This document shows positions 1-10,640 of a stretch of 64,000 bases of DNA, piece after piece. Location of the stretch: assembly GCA_034769895.1 (NCBI GenBank), contig CM068372.1, positions 436,918,958 through 436,982,957 on the forward strand. Direction: 5' to 3'. Position numbers and translations under genes: made by a program. Within the stretch, counting starts at the first letter, position 1, and every line of letters begins with the position of its first letter. Source of the stretch: Magicicada septendecula. Lineage: Eukaryota; Arthropoda; Insecta; Hemiptera; Cicadidae. The notes beneath the pieces were generated by a model. That model was not told where the DNA came from, did no database searches, and saw only the letters and a program-made list of their open reading frames with translations.

Positions 1-14
1 TTCTGTCAAGATAT

Positions 15-24
15 CGTATATACG
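15..24. other. Perfect 10-bp palindrome CGTATATACG, recurring once per monomer
   Basis: CGTATATACG equals its own reverse complement and overlaps GATATC at 10-15. It recurs at the same monomer position in most copies. It is disrupted in recognisable variant monomers: gatattgtatatacg, the gaaatcggatatac type, gtataaaattatg, gatatagtatatac and gtatctaagg. Short dyad symmetries are frequent in centromeric satellites, but no binding protein can be named from sequence. Confidence 0.8.
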
Positions 25-95
25 GATGTCATACGTTACGTGCATTCTTTAAAAAATATATTCCAAGTCCGCGTGTCACTGGTCAGTTCGAAAAA

Positions 96-112
96 GGAAA
101 TTAATAAATTCC
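96..112. other. 17-bp near-palindrome GGAAATTAATAAATTCC, recurring once per monomer
   Basis: Positions 96-112 of the monomer form an inverted repeat with seven of eight base pairs matching around a central A; only pair 5/13 fails. Within it, aaattcc (106-112) is also the reverse complement of ggaattt (137-143), which would allow an alternative 7-bp stem with a 24-nt loop. The element is well conserved. Exceptions include ggaaaataatcaattcc near 14,572, 16,164, 23,329 and 28,253, and ggaaattacaaaattcc near 30,320 and 32,230. Confidence 0.75.
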
Positions 113-954
113 AACTTTTCGCTGCTCAAGACATAAGGAATTTGTATTATGTTTATATTTTCTGCAAAGATATCGTATATACGAATGTCATACGTTACGC
201 GCATTCATTAAAAAATATATTCCAAGTCCGCGTGTCACTGGTCAGTTCAACGAAGGAAATTAATAAATTCCAAATTTTCGCTGCTCAAGACATAAGGAAT
301 TTGTATTAAGTTTATATTTTCTGTCAAGATATTGTATATACGAATGCCATACGTTACGTGCAATCAATAAAAAATATATTCCAAGTCCGCATGTTTCTGG
401 TCAGTTCAAACAAGGAAATTAATAAATTCCAACTTTTCGCTGCTCAAGACATAATGAATTTGTATTATGTTTATATTTACTGTCAAGATATCGTATATAC
501 GAATGTCATACGTTACGTGCATTCATTAAAAAATACATTCCAAATCCCCGTGTCACTGGTCAGTTCAAAGAAGGAAATTAATAAATTCCAACTTTTCGCT
601 GCCCAAGACATAAGGAATTCGTATTATGTTTATATTTTCTGTCAAGATATCGTATATACGGATGTCATACGTTACATGCATTCTTTAAAAAATATATTCC
701 AAGTCCGCGTGTCACTGGTCAGTTCAAAGAAGGAAATTAATAAATTCCAACTTTTCGCTGCTCAAGACATAAGGAATTTGTATTATGTTTATATTTTCTG
801 TCAAGATATCGTATATACGAATGTCATACGTTACGTGCATTCATTAAAAAATATATTCCAAGTCCGCGTGTCACTGGTCAGTTCAAAGAAGGAAATTAAT
901 AAATTCCAAATTTTCGCTGCTCAAGACATAAGGAATTTGTATTATGTTTATATT

Positions 955-3181
955 TTCTTCAAAGATATCGTATATACGAATGTCATACGTTACGTGCATT
1001 CATTAAAAAATATATTCCAAGTCCGCGTGTCACTGGTCAGTTCAACGAAGGAAATTAATAAATTCCAACTTTTCGCTGCTCAAGACATAAGGAATTTGTA
1101 TTATGTTTATATTTTCTGTCAAGATATCGTATATACGGATGTCATACGGTACGTGCATTCTTCAAAAAATATATTCCAAGTCCGCGTGTCACTGTTCAGT
1201 TCAAAGAAGGAAATTAATAAATTCCAAATTTTCGCTGCTCAAGACATGAGGAATTTGTATTATGTTTATATTTTCTGTCAAGATATCGTATAAAATTATG
1301 TCATACGTTACGTGCATTCTTTAAAAAATATATATTCCAAGTCCCCGTTTCACTGGTCAGTTCAAAGAAGGAAATTAATAAATTCCAACTTTTCGCTGCT
1401 CAAGACATAAGGAATTTGTATTATGTTTATATTTTCTGTCAAGATATCGTATATACGGATGTCATACGTTACGTGCATTCATTAAAAAATATATTCCAAA
1501 TCCGCGTGTCACTGGTCAGTTCAAAGAAGGAAATTAATAAATTCCAACTTTTCGCTGCTCAAGACATAAGGAATTTGTATTATGTTTATATTTTCTGTCA
1601 AGATATCGTATATACGGATGTCATAAGTTACGTGCATTCTTTAAAAAATATATTCCAAGTCCGCGTGTCACTGGTCAGTTCGAAAAAGGAAATTAATAAA
1701 TTCCAACTTTTCGCTGCTCAAGACATAAGGAATTTGTATTAGGTTTATATTTTCTGCAAAGATATCATATATACGAATGTCATACGTTACGCGCATTCAT
1801 TAAAAAATATATTCCAAGTCCGCGTGTCACTGGTCAGTTCAACGAAGGAAATTAATAAATTCCAAATTTTCGCTGCTCAAGACATAAGGAATTTGTATTA
1901 AGTTTATATTTTCTGTCAAGATATTGTATATACGAATGCCATACGTTACGTGCAATCAATAAAAAATATATTCCAAGTCCGCATGTTTCTGGTCAGTTCA
2001 AACAAGGAAATTAATAAATTCCAACTTTTCGCTGCTCAAGACATAATGAATTTGTATTATGTTTATATTTACTGTCAAGATATCGTATATACGAATGTCA
2101 TACGTTACGTGCATTCATTAAAAATACATTCCAAATCCCCGTGTCACTGGTCAGTTCAAAGAAGGAAATTAATAAATTCCAACTTTTCGCTGCCCAAAAC
2201 ATAAGGAATTCGTATTATGTTTATATTTTCTGTCAAGATATCGTATATACGGATGTCATACGTTACGTGCATTCATTAAAAAATATATTCCAAATCCGCG
2301 TGTCACTGGTCAGTTCAAAGAAGGAAATTAATAAATTCCAACTTTTCGCTGCTCAAGACATAACGAATTTGTATTATGTTTATATTTTCTGTCAAGATAT
2401 CGTATATACGGATGTCATACGTTACGTGCATTCTTTAAAAAATATATTCCAAGTCCGCGTGTCACTGGTCAGTTCGAAAAAGGAAATTAATAAATTCCAA
2501 ATTTTCGCTGCTCAAGACATAAGGAATTTGTATTATGTTTATATTTTCTGCAAAGATATCGTATATACGAATGTCATACGTTACGCGCATGCATTAAAAA
2601 ATATATTCCAAGTCCGCGTGTCACTGGTCAGTTCAACGAAGGAAATTAATAAATTCCAAATTTTCGCTGCTCAAGACATAAGGAATTTGTATTAAGTTTA
2701 TATTTTCTGTCAAGATATCGTATATACGTATGTCATACGTTACGTGCAATCAATAAAAAATATATTCCAAGTCCGCATTTCTCTGGTCAGTTCAAAGAAG
2801 GAAATTAATAAATTCCAACTTTTCGCTGCTCAAGACATAATGAATTTGTATTATGTTTATATTTACTGTCAAGATATCGTATATACGAATGTCATACGTT
2901 ACGTGCATTCATTAAAAAATATATTCCAAATCCCCATGTCACTGGTCAGTTCAAAGAAGGAAATTTATAAATTCCAACTTTTCGCTGCCCAAGACATAAG
3001 GAATTCGTATTATGTTTATATTTTCTGTCAAGATATCGTATATACGGATGTCATACGTTACATGCATTCTTTAAAAAATATATTCCAAGTCCGCGTGTCA
3101 CTGGTCAGTTCAAAGAAGGAAATTAATAAATTCCAACTTTTCGCTGCTCAAGACATAAGGAATTTGTATTATGTTTATATT
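955..3181. repeat. 14-monomer tandem duplication (2227 bp), copy 1
   Basis: Sequence from about 955 to 3,020 matches sequence 2227 bp downstream (14 x 159 + 1). The +1 is the net of a +2 insertion near 1,329 and a -1 deletion near 2,118-2,130 (aaaaatacattcc), and both are shared by copy 2. Upstream of 955 the correspondence breaks: the monomer at 796 (cgaatg, cattcatta) does not match the one at 3023 (cggatg, acatgcattc). An EcoRI site (gaattc) at 2206 recurs at 4433, and one at 3001 recurs at 5228. Confidence 0.85.
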
Positions 3182-5250
3182 TTCTTCAAAGATATCGTAT
3201 ATACGAATGTCATACGTTACGTGCATTCATTAAAAAATATATTCCAAGTCTGCGTGTCACTGGTCAGTTCAACGAAGGAAATTAATAAATTCCAACTTTT
3301 CGCTGCTCAAGACATAAGGAATTTGTATTATGTTTATATTTTCTGTCAAGATATCGTATATACGGATGTCATACGGTACGTGCATTCTTCAAAAAATATA
3401 TTCCAAGTCCGCGTGTCACTGTTCAGTTCAAAGAAGGAAATTAATAAATTCCAAATTTTCGCTGCTCAAGACATGAGGAATTTGTATTATGTTTATATTT
3501 TCTGTCAAGATATCGTATAAAATTATGTCATACGTTACGTGCATTCTTTAAAAAATATATATTCCAAGTCCCCGTTTCACTGGTCAGTTCAAAGAAGGAA
3601 ATTAATAAATTCCAACTTTTCGCTGCTCAAGACATAAGGAATTTGTATTATGTTTATATTTTCTGTCAAGATATCGTATATACGGATGTCATACGTTACG
3701 TGCATTCATTAAAAAATATATTCCAAATCCGCGTGTCACTGGTCAGTTCAAAGAAGGAAATTAATAAATTCCAACTTTTCGCTGCTCAAGACATAAGGAA
3801 TTTGTATTATGTTTATATTTTCTGTCAAGATATCGTATATACGGATGTCATAAGTTACGTGCATTCTTTAAAAAATATATTCCAAGTCCGCGTGTCACTG
3901 GTCAGTTCGAAAAAGGAAATTAATAAATTCCAACTTTTCGCTGCTCAAGACATAAGGAATTTGTATTAGGTTTATATTTTCTGCAAAGATATCATATATA
4001 CGAATGTCATACGTTACGCGCATTCATTAAAAAATATATTCCAAGTCCGCGTGTCACTGGTCAGTTCAACGAAGGAAATTAATAAATTCCAAATTTTCGC
4101 TGCTCAAGACATAAGGAATTTGTATTAAGTTTATATTTTCTGTCAAGATATTGTATATACGAATGCCATACGTTACGTGCAATCAATAAAAAATATATTC
4201 CAAGTCCGCATGTTTCTGGTCAGTTCAAACAAGGAAATTAATAAATTCCAACTTTTCGCTGCTCAAGACATAATGAATTTGTATTATGTTTATATTTACT
4301 GTCAAGATATCGTATATACGAATGTCATACGTTACGTGCATTCATTAAAAATACATTCCAAATCCCCGTGTCACTGGTCAGTTCAAAGAAGGAAATTAAT
4401 AAATTCCAACTTTTCGCTGCCCAAAACATAAGGAATTCGTATTATGTTTATATTTTCTGTCAAGATATCGTATATACGGATGTCATACGTTACGTGCATT
4501 CATTAAAAAATATATTCCAAATCCGCGTGTCACTGGTCAGTTCAAAGAAGGAAATTAATAAATTCCAACTTTTCGCTGCTCAAGACATAACGAATTTGTA
4601 TTATGTTTATATTTTCTGTCAAGATATCGTATATACGGATGTCATACGTTACGTGCATTCTTTAAAAAATATATTCCAAGTCCGCGTGTCACTGGTCAGT
4701 TCGAAAAAGGAAATTAATAAATTCCAAATTTTCGCTGCTCAAGACATAAGGAATTTGTATTATGTTTATATTTTCTGCAAAGATATCGTATATACGAATG
4801 TCATACGTTACGCGCATGCATTAAAAAATATATTCCAAGTCCGCGTGTCACTGGTCAGTTCAACGAAGGAAATTAATAAATTCCAAATTTTCGCTGCTCA
4901 AGACATAAGGAATTTGTATTAAGTTTATATTTTCTGTCAAGATATCGTATATACGTATGTCATACGTTACGTGCAATCAATAAAAAATATATTCCAAGTC
5001 CGCATTTCTCTGGTCAGTTCAAAGAAGGAAATTAATAAATTCCAACTTTTCGCTGCTCAAGACATAATGAATTTGTATTATGTTTATATTTACTGTCAAG
5101 ATATCGTATATACGAATGTCATACGTTACGTGCATTCATTAAAAAATATATTCCAATTCCCCATGTCACTGGTCAGTTCAAAGAAGGAAATTTATAAATT
5201 CCAACTTTTCGCTGCCCAAGACATAAGGAATTCGTATTATGTTTATATTT
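3182..5250. repeat. 14-monomer tandem duplication (2227 bp), copy 2
   Basis: This is nearly identical to copy 1. Differences noticed are gtctgcg near 3,249 (gtccgcg in copy 1) and caattcccc near 5,155 (caaatcccc in copy 1). It ends around 5,250, where the following monomer is a ctttaaaaatat type with one A deleted instead of the acatgcattc type that follows copy 1. So few differences over about 2 kb suggest a recent event. It also forms the left part of large block R1. Confidence 0.85.
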
Positions 5251-7234
5251 TCTGTCAAGATATCGTATATACGGATGTCATACGTTACGTGCATTCTTTA
5301 AAAATATATTCCAAGTCCGCGTGTCACTGGTCAGTTCAAAGAAAGAAATTAATAAATTCCAACTTTTCGCTGCTCAAGACATAAGGTATTTGTATTATGT
5401 TTATATTTTCTGTCAAGAAATCGGATATACGGATGTCATACGTTACGTGCATTCTTCAAAAATTATATTCCAAGTCCGCGTGTCACTGGTCAGTTCAAAG
5501 AAGGAAATTAATAAATTCCAACATTTCGCTGCTCAAGACATAAGGAATTTGTATTATGTTTATATTTTCTTCAAAGATATCGTATATACGAATGTCATAC
5601 GTTACGTGCATTCATTAAAAAATATATTCCAAGTCCGCGTGTCACTGGTCAGTTCAACGAAGGAAATTAATAAATTCCAACTTTTCGCTGCTCAAGACAT
5701 AAGGAATTTGTATTATGTTTATATTTTCTGTCAAGATATCGTATATACGGATGTCATACGGTACGTGCATTCTTCAAAAAATATATTCCAAGTCCGCGTG
5801 TCACTGGTCAGTTCAAAGAAGGAAATTAATAAATTCCAAATTTTCGCTGCTCAAGACATAAGGAATTTGTATTATGTTTATATTTTCTGTCAAGATATCG
5901 TATATACTAATGTCATACGTTACGTGCATTCATTAAAAAATATATTCCAAGTCCGCGTGTCACTGGTCAGTTCAAAGAAGGAAATTAATAAATTCCAACT
6001 TTTCTCTGCTAAAGACAGAAGGAATTTGTATTAAGTTTATATTGTCTGTCAAGATATCGTATATACGGATGTCATACGTTACGTGCATTCTTTAAAAAAT
6101 ATATTCCAAATCCGCTTGTCACTGGTCAGTTCAAAGAAGGAAATTAATAAATTCCAAATTTTCGCTGCTCAAGACATGAGGAATTTGTATTATGTTTATA
6201 TTTTCTGTCAAGATATCGTATAAAATTATGTCATACGTTACGTGCATTCTTTAAAAAATATATATTCCAAGTCCCCGTTTCACTGGTCAGTTCAAAGAAG
6301 GAAATTAATAAATTCCAACTTTTCGCTGCTCAAGACATAAGGAATTTGTATTATGTTTATATTTTCTGTCAAGATATCGTATATACGGATGTCATACGTT
6401 ACGTGCATTCATTAAAAAATATATTCCAAATCCGCGTGTCACTGGTCAGTTCAAAGAAGGAAATTAATAAATTCCAACTTTTCGCTGCTCAAGACATAAG
6501 GAATTTGTATTATGTTTATATTTTCTGTCAAGATATCGTATATACGGATGTCATACGTTACGTGCATTCTTTAAAAAATATATTCCAAGTCCGCGTGTCA
6601 CTGGTCAGTTCGAAAAAGGAAATTAATAAATTCCAACTTTTCGCTGCTCAAGACATAAGGAATTTGTATTAGGTTTATATTTTCTGCAAAGATATCGTAT
6701 ATACGAATGTCATACGTTACGCGCATTCATCAAAAAATATATTCCAAGTCCGCGTGTCACTGGTCAGTTCAACGAAGGAAATTAATAAATTCCAAATTTT
6801 CGCTGCTCAAGACATAAGGAATTTGTATTAAGTTTATATTTTCTGTCAAGATATTGTATATACGAATGCCATACGTTACGTGCAATCAATAAAAAATATA
6901 TTCCAAGTCCGCATGTTTCTGGTCAGTTCAAACAAGGAAATTAATAAATTCCAACTTTTCGCTGCTCAAGACATAATGAATTTGTATTATGTTTATATTT
7001 ACTGTCAAGATATCGTATATACGAATGTCATACGTTACGTGCATTCATTAAAAATACATTCCAAATCCCCGTGTCTCTGGTCAGTTCAAAGAAGGAAATT
7101 AATAAATTCCAACTTTTCGCTGCTCAAGACATAAGGAATTTGTATTATGTTTATATTTTCTGTCAAGATATCGTATATACGAATGTCATACGTTACATGC
7201 ATTCATTAAAAAATATATTCCAAGTCCGCGTGTC

Positions 7235-9795
7235 ACTGGTCAGTTCAAAGAAGGAAATTAATAAATTCCAAATTTTCGCTGCTCAAGACATGAGGAATTT
7301 GTATTATGTTTATATTTTCTGTCAAGATATCGTATAAAATTATGTCATACGTTACGTGCATTCTTTAAAAAATATATTCCAAGTCCGCGTTTCACTGGTC
7401 AGTTCAAAGAAGGAAATTAATAAATTCCAACATTCGCTGCTCAAGACATAAGGAATTTGTATTATGTTTATATTTTCTGTCAAGATATCGTATATACGGA
7501 TGTCATACGTTACGTGCATTCATTAAAAAATATATTCCAAATCCGCGTGTCACTGGTCAGTTCAAAGAAGGAAATTATTAAATTCCAACTTTTCGCTGCT
7601 CAAGACATAACGAATTTGTATTATGTTTATATTTTCTGTCAAGATATCGTATATACGGATGTCATACGTTACGTGCATTCTTTAAAAAATATATTCCAAG
7701 TCCGCGTGTCACTGGTCAGTTCGAAAAAGGAAATTAATAAATTCCAAATTTTCGCTGCTCAAGACATAAGGAATTTGTATTATGTTTATATTTTCTGCAA
7801 AGATATCGTATATACGAATGTCATACGTTACGCGCATGCATTAAAAAATATATTCCAAGTCCGCGTGTCACTGGTCAGTTCAACGAAGGAAATTAATAAA
7901 TTCCAAATTTTCGCTGCTCAAGACATAAGGAATTTGTATTAAGTTTATATTTTCTGTCAAGATATCGTATATACGTATGTCATACGTTACGTGCAATCAA
8001 TAAAAAATATATTCCAAGTCCGCATTTCTCTGGTCAGTTCAAAGAAGGAAATTAATAAATTCCAACTTTTCGCTGCTCAAGACATAATGAATTTGTATTA
8101 TGTTTATATTTACTGTCAAGATATCGTATATACGAATGTCATACGTTACGTGCATTCATTAAAAAATATATTCCAAATCCCCATGTCACTGGTCAGTTCA
8201 AAGAAGGAAATTAATAAATTCCAACTTTTCGCTGCCCAAGACATAAGGAATTCGTATTATGTTTATATTTTCTGTCAAGATATCGTATATACGGATGTCA
8301 TACGTTACGTGCATTCTTTAAAAAATATATTCCAAGTCCGCGTGTCACTGGTCAGTTCAAAGAAAGAAATTAATAAATTCCAACTTTTCGCTGCTCAAGA
8401 CATAAGGTATTTGTATTATGTTTATATTTTCTGTCAAGAAATCGGATATACGGATGTCATACGTTACGTGCATTCTTCAAAAATTATATTCCAAGTCCGC
8501 GTGTCACTGGTCAGTTCAAAGAAGGAAATTAATAAATTCCAACATTTCGCTGCTCAAGACATAAGGAATTTGTATTATGTTTATATTTTCTTCAAAGATA
8601 TCGTATATACGAATGTCATACGTTACGTGCATTCATTAAAAAATATATTCCAAGTCCGCGTGTCACTGGTCAGTTCAACGAAGGAAATTAATAAATTCCA
8701 ACTTTTCGCTGCTCAAGACATAAGGAATTTGTATTATGTTTATATTTTCTGTCAAGATATCGTATATACGGATGTCATACGGTACGTGCATTCTTCAAAA
8801 AATATATTCCAAGTCCGCGTGTCACTGGTCAGTTCAAAGAAGGAAATTAATAAATTCCAACTTTTCGCTGCTCAAGACATAAGGAATTTGTATTATGTTT
8901 ATATTTTCTGTCAAGATATCGTATATACGGATGTCATACGTTACGTGCAATCTTTAAAAAATATATTCCAAGTCCGCGTGTCACTGGTCAGTTCAAAGAA
9001 GGAAATTAATAAATTCCAACTTTTCGCTGCTCAAGACATAAGGAATTTGTATTAAGTTTATATTTTCTGTCTAGATATCGTATATATAGGGATGTCATAC
9101 GTTACGTGCATTCTTTAAAAAATATATTCCAAGTCCGCGTGTCACTGGTCAGTTCAAAGAAGGAAATTAATAAATTCAAACTTTTCGCTGCTCAAGACAT
9201 GAGGAATTTGTATTATGTTTATATTTTCTGTCAAGATATCGTATCTAAGGATGTCATACGTTACGTGCATTCTTTAAAAAATATATTCCAAGTCCGCGTG
9301 TCACTGGTCAGTTCAAAGAAGGAAATTAATAAATTCCAAATTTTCGCTGCTCAAGACATAAGGAATTCGTATTATGTTTATATTTTCTGTCAAGATATCG
9401 TATATACGAATGTCATACGTTACGTGCATTCATTAAAAAATATATTCCAAGTCCGCGTGTCACTGGTCAGTTCAAAGAAGGAAATTAATAAATTCCAACT
9501 TTTCTCTGCTAAAGACAGAAGGAATTTGTATTAAGTTTATATTGTCTGTCAAGATATCGTATATACGGATGTCATACGTTACGTGCATTCTTTAAAAAAT
9601 ATATTCCAAATCCGCGTGTCACTGGTCAGTTCAAAGAAGGAAATTAATAAATTCCAAATTTTCGCTGCTCAAGACATGAGGAATTTGTATTATGTTTATA
9701 TTTTCTGTCAAGATATCGTATAAAATTATGTCATACGTTACGTGCATTCTTTAAAATATATATATTCCAAGTCCCCGTTTCACTGGTCAGTTCAA
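7235..9795. repeat. Internal 2.56-kb duplication in R1, copy 1 (offset 4771 bp)
   Basis: This copy matches 12,006-14,566 at a constant offset of 4771 bp (30 x 159 + 1). Markers shared by both are the 1-bp deletion caacattcgctg near 7,430 and 12,201, the +2 bp gtatatataggg near 9,080 and 13,851, gtatctaagg, and tttaaaatatatatattcc near 9,752 and 14,523. A difference is aattcaaac near 9,175 (aattccaac in copy 2). Confidence 0.8.
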
Positions 9796-10640
9796 CGAAG
9801 GAAATTAATAAATTCCAAATTTTCGCTGCTCAAGACATAAGGAATTTGTATTAAGTTTATATTTTCTGTCAAGATATTGTATATACGAATGCCATACGTT
9901 ACGTGCAATCAATAAAAAATATATTCCAAGTCCGCATGTTTCTGGTCAGTTCAAACAAGGAAATTAATAAATTCCAACTTTTCGCTGCTCAAGACATAAT
10001 GAATTTGTATTATGTTTATATTTACTGTCAAGATATCGTATATACGAATGTCATACGTTACGTGCATTCATTAAAAAATACATTCCAAATCCCCGTGTCA
10101 CTGGTCAGTTCAAAGAAGGAAATTAATAAATTCCAACTTTTCGCTGCCCAAGACATAAGGAATTCGTATTATGTTTATATTTTCTGTCAAGATATCGTAT
10201 ATACGGATGTCATACGTTACATGCATTCTTTAAAAAATATATTCCAAGTCCGCGTGTCACTGGTCAGTTCAAAGAAGGAAATTAATAAATTCCAACTTTT
10301 CGCTGCTCAAGACATAAGGAATTTGTATTATGTTTATATTTTCTGTCAAGATATCGTATATACGAATGTCATACGTTACGTGCATTCATTAAAAAATATA
10401 TTCCAAGTCCGCGTGTCACTGGTCAGTTCAAAGAAGGAAATTAATAAATTCCAAATTTTCGCTGCTCAAGACATAAGGAATTTGTATTATGTTTATATTT
10501 TCTTCAAAGATATCGTATATACGAATGTCATACGTTACGTGCATTCATTAAAAAATATATTCCAAGTCCGCGTGTCACTGGTCAGTTCAACGAAGGAAAT
10601 TAATAAATTCCAACTTTTCGCTGCTCAAGACATAAGGAAT
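9795..10640. repeat. Family A segment between duplicated blocks, with aacaagg and atacattcc monomers
   Basis: This run of about five monomers begins after a junction inside gtttcactggtcagttc, where acgaagg follows directly. It then carries the standard family A order: gatattg/cgaatgcc, aacaagg with ataatg, atacattcc with an EcoRI site, acatgcattc, a caaatt monomer, and a cttcaaag monomer. The matching segment in R2 lies 13,681 bp downstream, where one more monomer precedes the junction. Confidence 0.7.

Larger units (their letters stand above)
1..159 (+). repeat. Reference monomer of the satellite (phase used in this annotation)
   Basis: This is the first complete monomer and sets the numbering used below. 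It starts with ttctgtcaag and ends with gtttatatt. Landmarks by monomer position: GATATC at 10-15 (an EcoRV site present in most copies), the perfect palindrome CGTATATACG at 15-24, the variable cggatg/cgaatg site at 23-28, a GTG at 40-42, an A-rich tract around 50-58, the nearly invariant ctggtcagttc at 79-89, a 17-bp near-palindrome at 96-112, the variable caactt/caaatt site around 112-117, and the tat/taa/tag site at 148-150. This copy carries the ttcgaaaaagg variant. The choice of start is arbitrary because the array is continuous. Confidence 0.95.
1..1592. repeat. 10-monomer HOR unit (1592 bp), first visible copy
   Basis: The monomers at 1, 160 and 319 are matched 1592 bp downstream by those at 1593, 1752 and 1911. 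Shared features include ttcgaaaaagg in the first, ctgcaaag with cgcgcattc in the second, and gatattg, cgaatgcc, caatcaataa and aacaagg in the third. The period is 10 x 159 + 2; the extra 2 bp is the atatatattcc insertion near 1,329. The match is imperfect: the monomer at 1593 has ataagttac and a tag stop variant that the one at 1 lacks. The unit may begin upstream of the window. Confidence 0.75.

Noticed and set aside
16..24. TATA-box-like promoter at gtatatac
   Set aside because: It is a palindromic, AT-rich part of every monomer, with no associated gene, initiator or unique context.
111..130. CENP-B-box-like sequence around ttcgctgctcaag
   Set aside because: The essential pattern TTCG-4N-A-2N-CGGG is not matched. 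After TTCG the A and CGGG positions differ, and no other monomer position fits.
1..159. Shorter internal sub-repeat (about 53 bp, three per monomer)
   Set aside because: Only short words recur (attccaa at 60 and 108, tcaaga at 6 and 126, tacg three times). Spacings are inconsistent and the three 53-bp thirds do not align.
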